DNA from: JAMXLO01 sp035492535
GTDB lineage: Bacteria; Pseudomonadota; Alphaproteobacteria; Acetobacterales; Acetobacteraceae
NCBI GenBank assembly: GCA_035492535.1
Contig: DATJJM010000111.1
Span: 1 to 32,072 of the forward strand
Direction: 5' to 3'
DNA length: 32,072 nt
In this document: positions 14,946 through 23,490 of the stretch, one piece after another
Layout of the letters: each line of letters opens with the position of its first letter
How positions within the stretch are numbered: the stretch's first letter is position 1
Notes under the pieces: model-generated
The model's input: only the letters and a program-made list of their open reading frames with translations
Database searches by the model: none
What the model was told of the DNA's origin: nothing
Translations under genes and position numbers: made by a program

Positions 14946-16541
14946 GTGCGTCGCTTGCTGATCGTGCTGTGCCTGGGTGTCCTGGCAACCTTTAGGCCGG
15001 CGCTCGCCGAAGAGACGCCGAAGCACGGCGGCACGCTGACCTTCATGATCCCGGCCGACGCGCCGCCAAGCTTCGATGGGCACAAGGAAAATACCTTCGC
15101 CACCATCCACGCGGTGGCCCCGTTCTACAGCGTGCTGATCCGCGCCAATCCGGACAATCCGGCCGACACCACGCACTTCGTCTGCGACGTCTGCGTCGAG
15201 ATGCCGCGGCCAACGGATAACGGCCGGACCTACGTGTTCCGCATCCGCGACGATATCAAATTCAGCGACGGCACGTCGCTCACCGCCCAGGACGTGGCGG
15301 CAAGCTGGAACAAGATCGTCCGGCCACCGGAAGGCGTGATCAGCGTCCGCCGCGGCTACTACGCCATGGTCGACAAGATCGAGGCACCGGATGCCAAGAC
15401 TGTGGCGTTCCGGCTGAAGTTCCCGACCGACGCCTTCCTGCCCGCACTCGCCGATCCGTATGCCTTCATCTACCAAAAGGCCATCCTCGACCGCGACCCG
15501 CACTGGTACGAAGCGCACATCCTGGGATCCGGACCGTTCCGCTTCAAGGACTACCAGCTGGGACAGTCGATCTCCGGTGTGCGCAATCCCGATTACTATC
15601 GGCCGGGACTGCCGTATCTGGACGGCTTCATCGGCATCTTCGCCGACAAGCAGGCTGTACGTGTCGCCGCGATCAAAGCAGACCGCGCGGCGATCGAATT
15701 CCGCGGCTTCCCCCCGTCAACACGGGACGAACTTGTCGCGGCACTCGGTGACAAGCTCGCCGTGCAGGAAAGCGACTGGAACTGCGGGGCCCTGGTCACC
15801 GCGAACCACGCCCGCAAGCCGTTCGACGATGCTCGCGTGCGCCGCGCGCTGACCCTGGCAATCGATCGCTGGCACGGCGCCGAGCCGATGTCGCGGATCA
15901 CGGTATCCCGCACAGTAGGCGGCATCGTGTTCCCCGGCTCGCCCCTGGCCGCCACGCGCGCCGAGCTTCAGGACATCGCCGGCTACTGGCCCGACATCGA
16001 CAAATCGCGTGCCGAGGCCAAACGCCTGCTGCACGAGGCGGGCGCCGACGGCCTGACATTCGAGCTGCTCAATCGCAACGTTGACCAGCCGTACAAATTC
16101 AATGGCATCTGGGTGGTCGACGAGTGGAGCAAGATCGGCATCCACGCGACGCAGCGCGTGCTGCCCACCGGCCCATACGAGGAAGCGCTGCGCCGCGGCG
16201 ACTTCGCAGTGGCGATCGACGCGGAATGCCAGAACGTCGTCAATCCGCTGCTCGACGGCACGAAGTATCTGCCGCATACCGTATCCGACGCGAATTACGG
16301 CAATTACGACGATCCGGAGGAAGTGGCACTCTACGATCGGATGCTGCGCGAGACGGACTTTTCAAAGCAACGCACATTGATGCGGCAATTCGAAAAACGC
16401 GTCCTCGATACCGACGCGCACGAGGCATTCCTGCTGTGGCGCTATCGCATCGTGCCGTACCACAGCTATGTCAAAGGCTTCCGGATCAGCCCGAGCCACT
16501 ACGTCAACCAGGACCTCGCGACGATCTGGCTGGACAGATAA
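14946..16541 (+). CDS. Extracellular solute-binding protein family 5 (peptide/opine type)
   Basis: From the GTG at 14946, which follows GAGGTGG, the 531-residue protein begins with a signal peptide (RRLLIVLCLG hydrophobic core, cleavage after ALA at residue 21). The mature chain has the family 5 layout: HGGTLTF near the start, YVFRIRDDIKFSDGTSLTAQDVAASW, GSGPFRF, and a C-terminal KFNGIWVVDEWSKIGIHA. Such periplasmic proteins deliver peptides, opines, nickel or glycosides to DppBC-type permeases. No permease gene is next to it. The only candidates in the window are at 3763-5498, about 9.4 kb away. The mature region has two close cysteines (CDVC) that could form a disulfide. Confidence 0.88.
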   Translation: MRRLLIVLCLGVLATFRPALAEETPKHGGTLTFMIPADAPPSFDGHKENTFATIHAVAPFYSVLIRANPDNPADTTHFVCDVCVEMPRPTDNGRTYVFRIRDDIKFSDGTSLTAQDVAASWNKIVRPPEGVISVRRGYYAMVDKIEAPDAKTVAFRLKFPTDAFLPALADPYAFIYQKAILDRDPHWYEAHILGSGPFRFKDYQLGQSISGVRNPDYYRPGLPYLDGFIGIFADKQAVRVAAIKADRAAIEFRGFPPSTRDELVAALGDKLAVQESDWNCGALVTANHARKPFDDARVRRALTLAIDRWHGAEPMSRITVSRTVGGIVFPGSPLAATRAELQDIAGYWPDIDKSRAEAKRLLHEAGADGLTFELLNRNVDQPYKFNGIWVVDEWSKIGIHATQRVLPTGPYEEALRRGDFAVAIDAECQNVVNPLLDGTKYLPHTVSDANYGNYDDPEEVALYDRMLRETDFSKQRTLMRQFEKRVLDTDAHEAFLLWRYRIVPYHSYVKGFRISPSHYVNQDLATIWLDR

Positions 16542-16545
16542 CGCA

Positions 16546-17541
16546 TCACACGGCCAGCCCCAGCAGTTCGTCCGCGTTGCCGTGTGCGATCCTGGCGCGA
16601 TCGGCTGGTGAAACCGGCAGCGCATCGAGGAAGGCACGGGCCCGCGCGTTGGAGGCAAACGGATAATCGACCGAGAACATCATACGGTCCACGCCGAATG
16701 TCATCAGCGCGGCCATGAACGGCACCATCGTGAAGAAGCCGCTCGTGGTGATCCACACCTGATCGACGATCGTCTGCCGCACGGATCTTTTCAACAGCGA
16801 TTTCGCCTGCGCCGACGTGGTCTCGTCGATCCGGTCCAGCATGAACGGCAACGCCTCGCCCATATGGCCGACGATGATCTTCAGCTTCGGATAGCGATCC
16901 AGCGTGCCGCTGAGCGCAAGCCGCAGCACATGGACTGCGGTATCGTAATGCCAGCCCCAGGCCGACAGTGCGAGCGTGAAACTGAAATTGCCCGGCAGGT
17001 TGTCGTAATAGGCGTTGCGAACCGCCGGCGCCGGGATGCCCGGATGCAGGTAAAGCGGCACGCCGAGTGCCTCGGCACGCGCCAGGATCGGAGCGAACCC
17101 GGCGTCGTCCAGGAAGCGGCCATCGGTCGCGCCGTTGATCAGCGCCCCGTGGAAGCCAAGCTGCCTGACCGTGCGTTCCAGTTCGTCCGCCGCGGCGTCA
17201 GGCGCGAGCATCGGCAGATGGGCAAAGCCACCGTATCGGGCAGGAGTGCGCGCGGTGGCCTCGACCAGTGCGTCGTTATAGGCGCGCGCAAGCTCAATGC
17301 CGGCCTGGCCAGGGACCAGATCAGCCCCGGGTCCCGCGACCGACAGCACCTGCATGGTGATGCCGCTCTGCTCCATGTCGGCAAGCCGGGCATCGCCCAG
17401 GTCCGCCAGTTCATTGCGCTTGATGCTTTGTGCCCAGGGGAAGTCCGGACCCGGAAAGCCGCGCCCGGCAATGGCAGCGGGCGCGATCCCGGCAGCGATC
17501 CGGGGGACCGTGTAGTGCTCTTCCAAGGCGACAATGCGCAT
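16546..17541 (-). CDS. Amidohydrolase-2 family metal-dependent decarboxylase/hydrolase
   Basis: The 331-residue protein from the ATG at 17541 (GGGAG about 8 bp upstream) has the metal site seen in gamma-resorcylate and related decarboxylases: E7-x-H9 at the N-terminus (ALEEHYTVP), H166 (YLHPG), H226 (VGHMGE) and D292 (FSVDYPF). These TIM-barrel enzymes decarboxylate hydroxylated aromatic acids or hydrolyse related rings. It converges with the binding-protein gene (4 bp between stop codons) and is divergent from the molybdenum hydroxylase subunit, 169 bp away. Together these suggest breakdown of an aromatic or heteroaromatic acid. The exact substrate cannot be told. Confidence 0.87.
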   Translation of the reverse strand: MRIVALEEHYTVPRIAAGIAPAAIAGRGFPGPDFPWAQSIKRNELADLGDARLADMEQSGITMQVLSVAGPGADLVPGQAGIELARAYNDALVEATARTPARYGGFAHLPMLAPDAAADELERTVRQLGFHGALINGATDGRFLDDAGFAPILARAEALGVPLYLHPGIPAPAVRNAYYDNLPGNFSFTLALSAWGWHYDTAVHVLRLALSGTLDRYPKLKIIVGHMGEALPFMLDRIDETTSAQAKSLLKRSVRQTIVDQVWITTSGFFTMVPFMAALMTFGVDRMMFSVDYPFASNARARAFLDALPVSPADRARIAHGNADELLGLAV

Positions 17542-17710
17542 GCGGTTTGCTCCCATCAGAACCAGCGCGAACGTCACACCGCCACAGCAGCGGCGCTATA
17601 TTCCTCTGGCTATAACAGGGGCATTCGGAAACGGCAGGACTTGCCATCCCACGCCCCCTGCGCGACTCTCTACGCCTTCGGAGACAGTCCACAAACAGGG
17701 CGAGGTTGCA

Positions 17711-19996
17711 GTGAACGACACAGTCGTGACCGACTCGGTGAAGCGATTCAAGTGGGTAGGAACCCGTCCCATCCGTCCGGACGGCGTGCCCAAGGTGACA
17801 GGCAAGGCGCTCTATGGCGGCGACTACAAGCTGCCTGGCATGCTGTATGGCAAGATCCTGCGCTCGCCCCATGCCCATGCCCGGATCAAGTCGATCGACA
17901 CATCGGCCGCCGAGAAACTGACCGGCGTGAAGGCCATTGTCACGTCGAAGGACCTGCCCGACCAGAAGTTCGACTACATCGGCCCCGAGCGCGTCGCGCA
18001 GAACTTCTGGCACATCACGCGCAACATCATGGCGCGCGAGAAGGCGCTGTATGAGGGCCATGCCATTGCCGCCGTCGCCGCCATCAGCGCGTCGGTCGCA
18101 GAAGAAGCCGCATCGCTGATCGAGGTGGACTACGAAGTCCTGCCCCACGTCATCGACGTTGACGAAGCGATGGCCGACAACGCGCCGCTGCTGTTCGAGG
18201 ACATGATCACCCGCGGTGTCGAACCCGCGCCGACGAAGCCCTCCAACATCTCCAAGCGCCTGGAATTCGCCACGGGCGACGTCGAGGCGGGCTTCAAGCA
18301 GGCCGACGTGGTGATCGAGAAGGAGTTCAAGACCGCCGCGGTGCATCAGGCCTATATCGAACCGCACGCCTGCATCGCGCGCTGCGACGCCGACGGCCAG
18401 ACCGAGATCTGGTCCTCGTCGCAGGGCCACTTCCAGATGCGCGCGCTGACCGCGGCGATCCTGAAGAAGCCGGTGGGCGACATCCGCGTCTATCCCGCCG
18501 AGATCGGTGGTGGCTTCGGCGGCAAGACCGTTACTTATCTGGAACCGATCGCCACGCTGCTCTCCATGAAGGCGGGCAATCCCGTGCGCCTGATGATGTC
18601 GCGCGAAGACGTGTTCCGCTCCACCGGCCCCACCTCCGGTTCATCGATGTGGGTGAAGATCGGCGTCAACAAGGACGGCAAGATCATTGCCGCCGACGGC
18701 ATCTTCAAGTTCCAGTCCGGCGCGTTCCCCGGCTCGCCGGTGATGAACGGCTGCCTCTGCGCGTTTGCGCCGTACGACATCCCGAACCAGCGCGCCGTCG
18801 GCTACGACGTGGTGAGCAACCGTCCGAAGGCCGCCGCCTATCGCGCGCCTGGCTCGCCGATCTCCGCCTTCGCAGTGGAGAGCGTGCTAGACATGTGCGC
18901 GCAGAAGATCGGCATGGATCCGCTGGAGCTGCGCCACAAGAATGCCTGCCGCATCGGCACGCCGACGATCTTCGGGCCGAAGCACGCCCATGACGGCTAC
19001 GTGCAGACGCTCGAGGCGCTGCAGAACCACCCCGCCTACAAGGTGAAGCTGGGCAAGAACCAGGGCCGCGGCGTCGCCTCCGGCTACTGGTTCAACGGCG
19101 GTGGCGATTCCAGCGCCACGATCCAGGTGAATTCCGACGGCACCGTGCTGGTGGCAACCGGCAGTCCCGATATCGGCGGCTCGCGTGCCTCGATGGCGAT
19201 CATGGCCGCCGAAACGCTGGGCGTGGACTACAACGTGGTGCGCGCCATCGTCGCCGACACCGGTTCGGTTGGCTACACCCACGTGACCGGCGGTTCGCGC
19301 GTGACCTTCGCGACCGGCACGGCGGTGGTGAACGCGACCAAGAACGTGATCAAGGACCTGTGCAAGCGAGCCGCGCTGATCTGGGACGTGGACCCCGACG
19401 CCGTGATCTGGGAGGACGGGTTCGCCAAGCCGGCCGGCGCCAACGTGGGCGAGTTCGAGCCATTGTCGCTCAAGGCACTGGCCGCGAAGTCGTCCGCCAC
19501 GGGCGGCCCGATCACCGCCGCGGCGTCGGTCAATGCCGGCGGCCAGGCGCCGGGCTTCTCCACCCAGTTCTGCGACGTGGAAGTCGACCCCGAAACCGGC
19601 AAGGTCACCATCCTGCGCTTCGTTGCCGCGCAGGATGTCGGCCGGGCGATCCATCCCAGCTACGTCGAGGGCCAGATCCAGGGCGGCGTGGTGCAAGGCA
19701 TCGGCTGGGCGCTGAACGAGGAATACATCTACAACTCGAAGGGCCAGCTCGATAATCCGGGCTTCCTGGACTACCGCTGCCCGGTCGCCTCCGACCTGCC
19801 GATGATCGACGCGGTGCTGGTGGAAGTGCCGAACCCCGCGCACCCCTACGGTGCGAAGGGCGTCGGCGAGGTGAACATCTGCCCACCGATGGCCGCGATC
19901 GCCAACGCGATCGACAACGCCATCGGCGTGCGCATGGATTGCCTGCCGATGTCGCCACCGCGTCTGCTGGAGGCGATCGACGCCAAGAGTGCATAA
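17711..19996 (+). CDS. Molybdenum hydroxylase large subunit (xanthine dehydrogenase family, molybdopterin-binding)
   Basis: The 761-residue protein begins at a GTG (17711) with GAGG just upstream. It has the aldehyde oxidase/xanthine dehydrogenase a/b-hammerhead domain (TGKALYGGDYKLPGMLYGKILRS-like start), then the molybdopterin domain with GGGFGGKT at 266-273, AYRAPGSP, and the C-terminal GAKGVGE in which E720 is the catalytic base. Enzymes of this family hydroxylate aldehydes, N-heteroaromatics, CO or hydroxybenzoyl-CoA using water. The FAD-binding and 2Fe-2S subunits normally encoded beside it are absent from this window. The next gene is a MoaD/ThiS-like protein. TATAAC at 17611-17616 is a possible -10 element but has no good -35 partner. 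Confidence 0.93.
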   Translation: MNDTVVTDSVKRFKWVGTRPIRPDGVPKVTGKALYGGDYKLPGMLYGKILRSPHAHARIKSIDTSAAEKLTGVKAIVTSKDLPDQKFDYIGPERVAQNFWHITRNIMAREKALYEGHAIAAVAAISASVAEEAASLIEVDYEVLPHVIDVDEAMADNAPLLFEDMITRGVEPAPTKPSNISKRLEFATGDVEAGFKQADVVIEKEFKTAAVHQAYIEPHACIARCDADGQTEIWSSSQGHFQMRALTAAILKKPVGDIRVYPAEIGGGFGGKTVTYLEPIATLLSMKAGNPVRLMMSREDVFRSTGPTSGSSMWVKIGVNKDGKIIAADGIFKFQSGAFPGSPVMNGCLCAFAPYDIPNQRAVGYDVVSNRPKAAAYRAPGSPISAFAVESVLDMCAQKIGMDPLELRHKNACRIGTPTIFGPKHAHDGYVQTLEALQNHPAYKVKLGKNQGRGVASGYWFNGGGDSSATIQVNSDGTVLVATGSPDIGGSRASMAIMAAETLGVDYNVVRAIVADTGSVGYTHVTGGSRVTFATGTAVVNATKNVIKDLCKRAALIWDVDPDAVIWEDGFAKPAGANVGEFEPLSLKALAAKSSATGGPITAAASVNAGGQAPGFSTQFCDVEVDPETGKVTILRFVAAQDVGRAIHPSYVEGQIQGGVVQGIGWALNEEYIYNSKGQLDNPGFLDYRCPVASDLPMIDAVLVEVPNPAHPYGAKGVGEVNICPPMAAIANAIDNAIGVRMDCLPMSPPRLLEAIDAKSA

Positions 19997-20018
19997 GGAC
20001 CACCGCCTCACCACCGTC

Positions 20019-20041
20019 ATGGCCGGCCTTGAGCCGGCCAT
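20019..20041. repeat. REP-like palindrome, perfect 9-bp stem with 5-nt loop
   Basis: ATGGCCGGC, loop CTTGA, GCCGGCCAT. It lies in the 81-bp gap between the molybdenum hydroxylase and the MoaD-like gene. The core resembles the GTCATGGCCGG...CCGGCCATC intergenic palindromes dispersed in many alphaproteobacterial genomes. In transcripts it would fold into a strong hairpin and could protect the upstream mRNA end or separate expression of the two genes. Only one copy is seen here. Confidence 0.7.
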
Positions 20042-20077
20042 CAGTGGCGGCAGCACCGTGTCCGGGCGGGCGCGTCA

Positions 20078-20338
20078 ATGAGTGACGCCCCCGCCCGCGT
20101 CGTCTTCACCACCGGCTTCTCACGCCGCTACACCGGCGGCGTAACGGAGTTCGCGGTGGCGGCAAAGACGCTGCGCGGCGTCATCCGAGAGATGGACCGC
20201 AAGTTTCCCGGTCTGGCGGAAACGCTGGAGGAGGAGACGACGGTCGCCATCGATGGCGAACTGTATGAGATCGACTTCCTCCGTCCGATCAAGCCGGGCG
20301 CGGAAGTGTTCTTCATTCCCAAGATCGAGGGGGGTTAA
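20078..20338 (+). CDS. MoaD/ThiS-family sulfur carrier protein
   Basis: The 86-residue protein has the size and beta-grasp pattern of MoaD/ThiS. It contains LRGVIREMDRKFPGLAETL, then the strand-turn VAIDGELYEIDFLRPIKPGAEVFFIPKIEGG, and it ends in the Gly-Gly that is thiocarboxylated in this family. Its place right after a molybdenum hydroxylase gene suggests it supplies dithiolene sulfur for molybdopterin or a dedicated variant of it. No MoaE or MoeB gene is nearby. A general ubiquitin-like sulfur carrier is the alternative. Confidence 0.85.
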   Translation: MSDAPARVVFTTGFSRRYTGGVTEFAVAAKTLRGVIREMDRKFPGLAETLEEETTVAIDGELYEIDFLRPIKPGAEVFFIPKIEGG

Positions 20339-20393
20339 CTCCGTCCGACTCGCGCGCCTGCTACAATGCACCTGACTGCTCAAGGTGCGCGTC

Positions 20394-21569
20394 ATGATCG
20401 TCGAAATCCTAGCCGGTGTCGCAGCGCTTACCGCCATGGCCGTGTTGCTGCTGGTGGCAAAACAGGCCGCCGCCCTCCAACGTCTGCGTCTCCTCTCCGA
20501 ACAGTCGCTGGCCAACACCCGCGCCGAAGCCGAAACCACGCGCGCCGCGCTGTCGCGCGAACAGGGCCAGCAGCGTCAGGAAATGACCCTCCACTTCGAC
20601 CGCGCCCGGGCCATGCTGGAAAGCAAGCTGCGTGAGCTGCGCGAAGGCAACGAAGCGAAGCTGGCCGAAATCCAGAAGACCGTGAACGAACAGCTCCACG
20701 CCGCGGTCGAAAAGCAGATGAACGAAAGCTTCAACCGCGTGATCGACCAGTTCACCGCCGTGCAGAAGGCCATGGGTGACGTCCAGGCGGTCACTGCGCA
20801 GATCGGCGACATCAAGCGGCTGTTCTCCAACGTGAAGACACGCGGCGGCTGGGGCGAGACGCAGGTGCGCGCCATGCTCGACGACATCCTCCCACCCGGC
20901 GAATACGAAACCAACTGCAAGGTCCGCGCCGACAGCAACGACGTGGTGGAATTCGCCGTCCGCATGCCGATGAAAGGCAATGACCGCCCGTTGCTGCCGA
21001 TCGACGCGAAATTCCCCGTCGAAGACTACGAACGGCTGCTCGCAGCCTCGGATGCCGGCGACGCCGAAGCGGAGCGCGCCGCATCCCGCATGCTGGAACG
21101 CCGCATGCGCGACGAAGCCCGCAAGATCGCCGCCAAATACATCAACCCGCCGGTCACGGTGGAGTTCGCGGTCCTGTATCTACCGACCGATGCACTCTAC
21201 GCAGAAGTCGCGCGCATCCCCGGCCTGATTGACGAAATCGGCCGCGACTGCCGCGTGCTGGTGATGGGTCCAAGCCTGTTCCCCGCCTTGCTGCGCACCA
21301 TCCATCTCGGCTTCATCACGCTCGCGCTGGAACAGAAGGCCGATCAGATCCGCGACCTGCTCGGTGCGACGCGCGGCGAGATGCTGAAGATGGACGATGT
21401 CCTGGATCGCCTGGCCAAACAGGCCGGCACCTTCAGCAACACGATCGAGCGCGCCCGCACGCGCACCCGCGCCGTCAGCCGCAAGCTTCGCGGCGTCGAA
21501 GCCATCGAAGGCGATCGCGCCGAACAGTTGCTGGAGATGGACGTCGAGCCCGAGCTGACAGAGGACTGA
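20394..21569 (+). CDS. rmuC: DNA recombination protein RmuC
   Basis: The 391-residue protein has one N-terminal membrane helix (about residues 4-24) and a long coiled coil (to about 115). The RmuC nuclease-like core follows, with GGWGETQVRAMLDDILPPGEYETN, LLPIDAKFPVEDYERLL, YINPPVTVEFAVLYLPTDALYAE and VMGPSLFPALLRTI. RmuC limits DNA inversion at short inverted repeats, and its core belongs to the PD-(D/E)xK nuclease fold. I chose the ATG at 20394, where AAGG lies 8 bp upstream, over the GTG at 20385. It converges with the FAH-family gene. Confidence 0.95.
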   Translation: MIVEILAGVAALTAMAVLLLVAKQAAALQRLRLLSEQSLANTRAEAETTRAALSREQGQQRQEMTLHFDRARAMLESKLRELREGNEAKLAEIQKTVNEQLHAAVEKQMNESFNRVIDQFTAVQKAMGDVQAVTAQIGDIKRLFSNVKTRGGWGETQVRAMLDDILPPGEYETNCKVRADSNDVVEFAVRMPMKGNDRPLLPIDAKFPVEDYERLLAASDAGDAEAERAASRMLERRMRDEARKIAAKYINPPVTVEFAVLYLPTDALYAEVARIPGLIDEIGRDCRVLVMGPSLFPALLRTIHLGFITLALEQKADQIRDLLGATRGEMLKMDDVLDRLAKQAGTFSNTIERARTRTRAVSRKLRGVEAIEGDRAEQLLEMDVEPELTED

Positions 21570-21606
21570 CCGCTCCCGCCTCACTCGATATCGGGTACCC
21601 GCCGCG

Positions 21607-22629
21607 TCACTTCGCCACGATACGCACCGCCAGTGCGCCGATCGCCGGCGCCTTGATCTCCACCCTGTCACCGGGCTTGAGGAAACGCTCCGGCGCGAAC
21701 TGTCCATCCGCCATGCGCGGACTGGAATCCGCGGCGGTACCGGCCGCGGTGCCACCACTCAGGATGTCACCGGGATGCAGCGTCAGGTCGCGCGACAGGT
21801 ATTCGATGTATTCCCAGTACGAGAACACCATGTCGCGCGTGTTGAACTGTTGCCGCCGCTCCCCATTGACCCACGTCTCGACGTGGATGTTCTCGGGATC
21901 CAGTTCGCCCACCACAATGCAAGGTCCCAGCGAGCACGACTGGTCGAAGTTCTTTGCCATCCCGAATTTCAGTGGACCCTGCGGTTCGGCCGGCGCGCGA
22001 ATGCTCCAGTCGCCCAGCAGCGTCACGCCCCACACCAGGCTCTTCGCCTCGCTCACCGGCACGTCCTTCGCGCGTTTGCCAAGCACGATCGCCACCTCGC
22101 CCTCATAGTCCAGACGCGTGGCACGGCTCGGATACGGCAACTCGGCATCCGGATCCGCCGCATCGCGGCCCACTTTCCAAAATCCCCAGATGCCGCTCTC
22201 CCGGATGCGCGCAGCCGCTTCGGGAATCGTCATGGCACCGGCACCCGGCAGCAGTCCCATCGCCGCCATCCCCGCCAGGTGATCGGCGAAGTTCCCGCCG
22301 GCACAGGCAATGCGCGCGCCCTCGGGGCGCGGTGCGTGCAGCCGCACCTCCGAGGCTGCGTGCACGATGGTCTCGCCATAAGCTCCAAGCAGGTCGTGCG
22401 TATCGCCAAACAGATGGTCGAGCGCAGCCGCCGCGTAATCCAGCGTGCGGTCGCCGCCATCGATGAACATCGCCAGATCGCTCGGCGCCAGTGCCGCCGC
22501 CAGCATCGTCGGATGACGCTCGTTCTGCCGCTCTTTCAGCAGCTTCGCGTAGGCCAGCGACAGGTCGATCACCTGCTCGCCGCGCAAGGCGCCCACGCGC
22601 TTCTCCGGACCAAACACGACGATCTTCAT
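21607..22629 (-). CDS. Fumarylacetoacetate hydrolase (FAH) family protein
   Basis: The 340-residue protein starts MKIVVFGP at an ATG preceded by GGAGGGG. The catalytic domain shows the metal-ligand motif LDYEGEVAIVLGK (two glutamates), the third acidic position in GDWSIRA, and KFGMAKNFDQSCSLGPCIV, a typical FAH pattern. The late segment DILSGGTAAGTA matches the usual GDVI.TGTP-like motif, but with TAAG in place of TPxG. Members hydrolyse or decarboxylate 2-oxo acids in aromatic and sugar-acid pathways. It is divergent from xthA (48 bp apart). The open frame upstream of 22629 is not part of the gene. Confidence 0.92.
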   Translation of the reverse strand: MKIVVFGPEKRVGALRGEQVIDLSLAYAKLLKERQNERHPTMLAAALAPSDLAMFIDGGDRTLDYAAAALDHLFGDTHDLLGAYGETIVHAASEVRLHAPRPEGARIACAGGNFADHLAGMAAMGLLPGAGAMTIPEAAARIRESGIWGFWKVGRDAADPDAELPYPSRATRLDYEGEVAIVLGKRAKDVPVSEAKSLVWGVTLLGDWSIRAPAEPQGPLKFGMAKNFDQSCSLGPCIVVGELDPENIHVETWVNGERRQQFNTRDMVFSYWEYIEYLSRDLTLHPGDILSGGTAAGTAADSSPRMADGQFAPERFLKPGDRVEIKAPAIGALAVRIVAK

Positions 22630-22677
22630 GCGTCCCCTCCTGATTGCACGCGCTCCTCGCGCTGTTAGATTAACGGT

Positions 22678-23481
22678 GTGAACCTGCGAATCGCCACCTG
22701 GAACATCAATTCGTTGCGCCTGCGTCTGCCGCTGCTCAAGCAACTGATCGCGGCCCTGGATCCGCACGTGATCTGCCTCCAGGAAACCAAGGTGCCGGAC
22801 GAGCTGTTCCCGATCGGTGGCCCGGCGCAGCTTGGCTATCCACACGCATTGTATCGCGGCATGAAAGGCTACAACGGTGTGGCGATCCTGTCGCGTTTGC
22901 CGATCGTGGCGCACGACATCGCACCAGACTGGTGCAGCAAGGGTGACTGCCGCCACATCGGCGTGCTGCTCGACGTCAAGGGCGAGCCGATCGAGCTGCA
23001 CGATTTCTACGTGCCCGCCGGCGGCGACATCCCCGACCGCGAGCAGAACGTGAAATACGGCCACAAGCTCGACTTCATCGCGGAAACCCGCAACTGGTTC
23101 GCTGCGCGCACCGGCCTCGCGCGCAGCATCATCGTCGGCGACCTCAACATCGCGCCACTCGAACACGACGTCTGGAGCCATAAGCAGCTGCTGACCGTGG
23201 TGAGCCATACACCGCCAGAGGTTGAAGGCCTGACAGCCTGGCAGAACACCGGCTTTGTCGATGCCGTACGACACTTCGTGCCGTCAGACCAGAAACTCTA
23301 CACGTGGTGGTCGTATCGCAACCGCGACTGGCGCGCCTCTGACCGCGGCCGACGGCTGGATCATATCTGGGTCACGCCCGACCTCGTCGGCAGGCTCAAG
23401 CGGCAGATCGTCCTGAAAGACGCACGTGACTGGCCGCAAGGCTCTGACCACGTGCCGGTGTGCGTCGAGCTCAGGCTTTAG
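22678..23481 (+). CDS. xthA: Exodeoxyribonuclease III / AP endonuclease
   Basis: The 267-residue protein has the ExoIII active-site set: N9 (TWNINS), E36 (LQETK), the VGDLNIAP loop with catalytic D and N, RLDHIWV, and the C-terminal GSDHVPV with the catalytic histidine. It cuts DNA 5' of abasic sites and trims 3' blocked ends in base excision repair. The start is a GTG at 22678 without a clear ribosome-binding site, but homology begins within two residues of it. The 9-bp gap to the convergent pyruvate kinase gene leaves no room for a terminator. Confidence 0.95.
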   Translation: MNLRIATWNINSLRLRLPLLKQLIAALDPHVICLQETKVPDELFPIGGPAQLGYPHALYRGMKGYNGVAILSRLPIVAHDIAPDWCSKGDCRHIGVLLDVKGEPIELHDFYVPAGGDIPDREQNVKYGHKLDFIAETRNWFAARTGLARSIIVGDLNIAPLEHDVWSHKQLLTVVSHTPPEVEGLTAWQNTGFVDAVRHFVPSDQKLYTWWSYRNRDWRASDRGRRLDHIWVTPDLVGRLKRQIVLKDARDWPQGSDHVPVCVELRL

Positions 23482-23490
23482 GCCCGTCCT

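Noticed and set aside
18887..20056. 389-residue open frame antisense to the molybdenum hydroxylase gene
   Set aside because: The composition is that of a reverse reading of a GC-rich gene, with no motifs, while the plus-strand frame has full family signatures.
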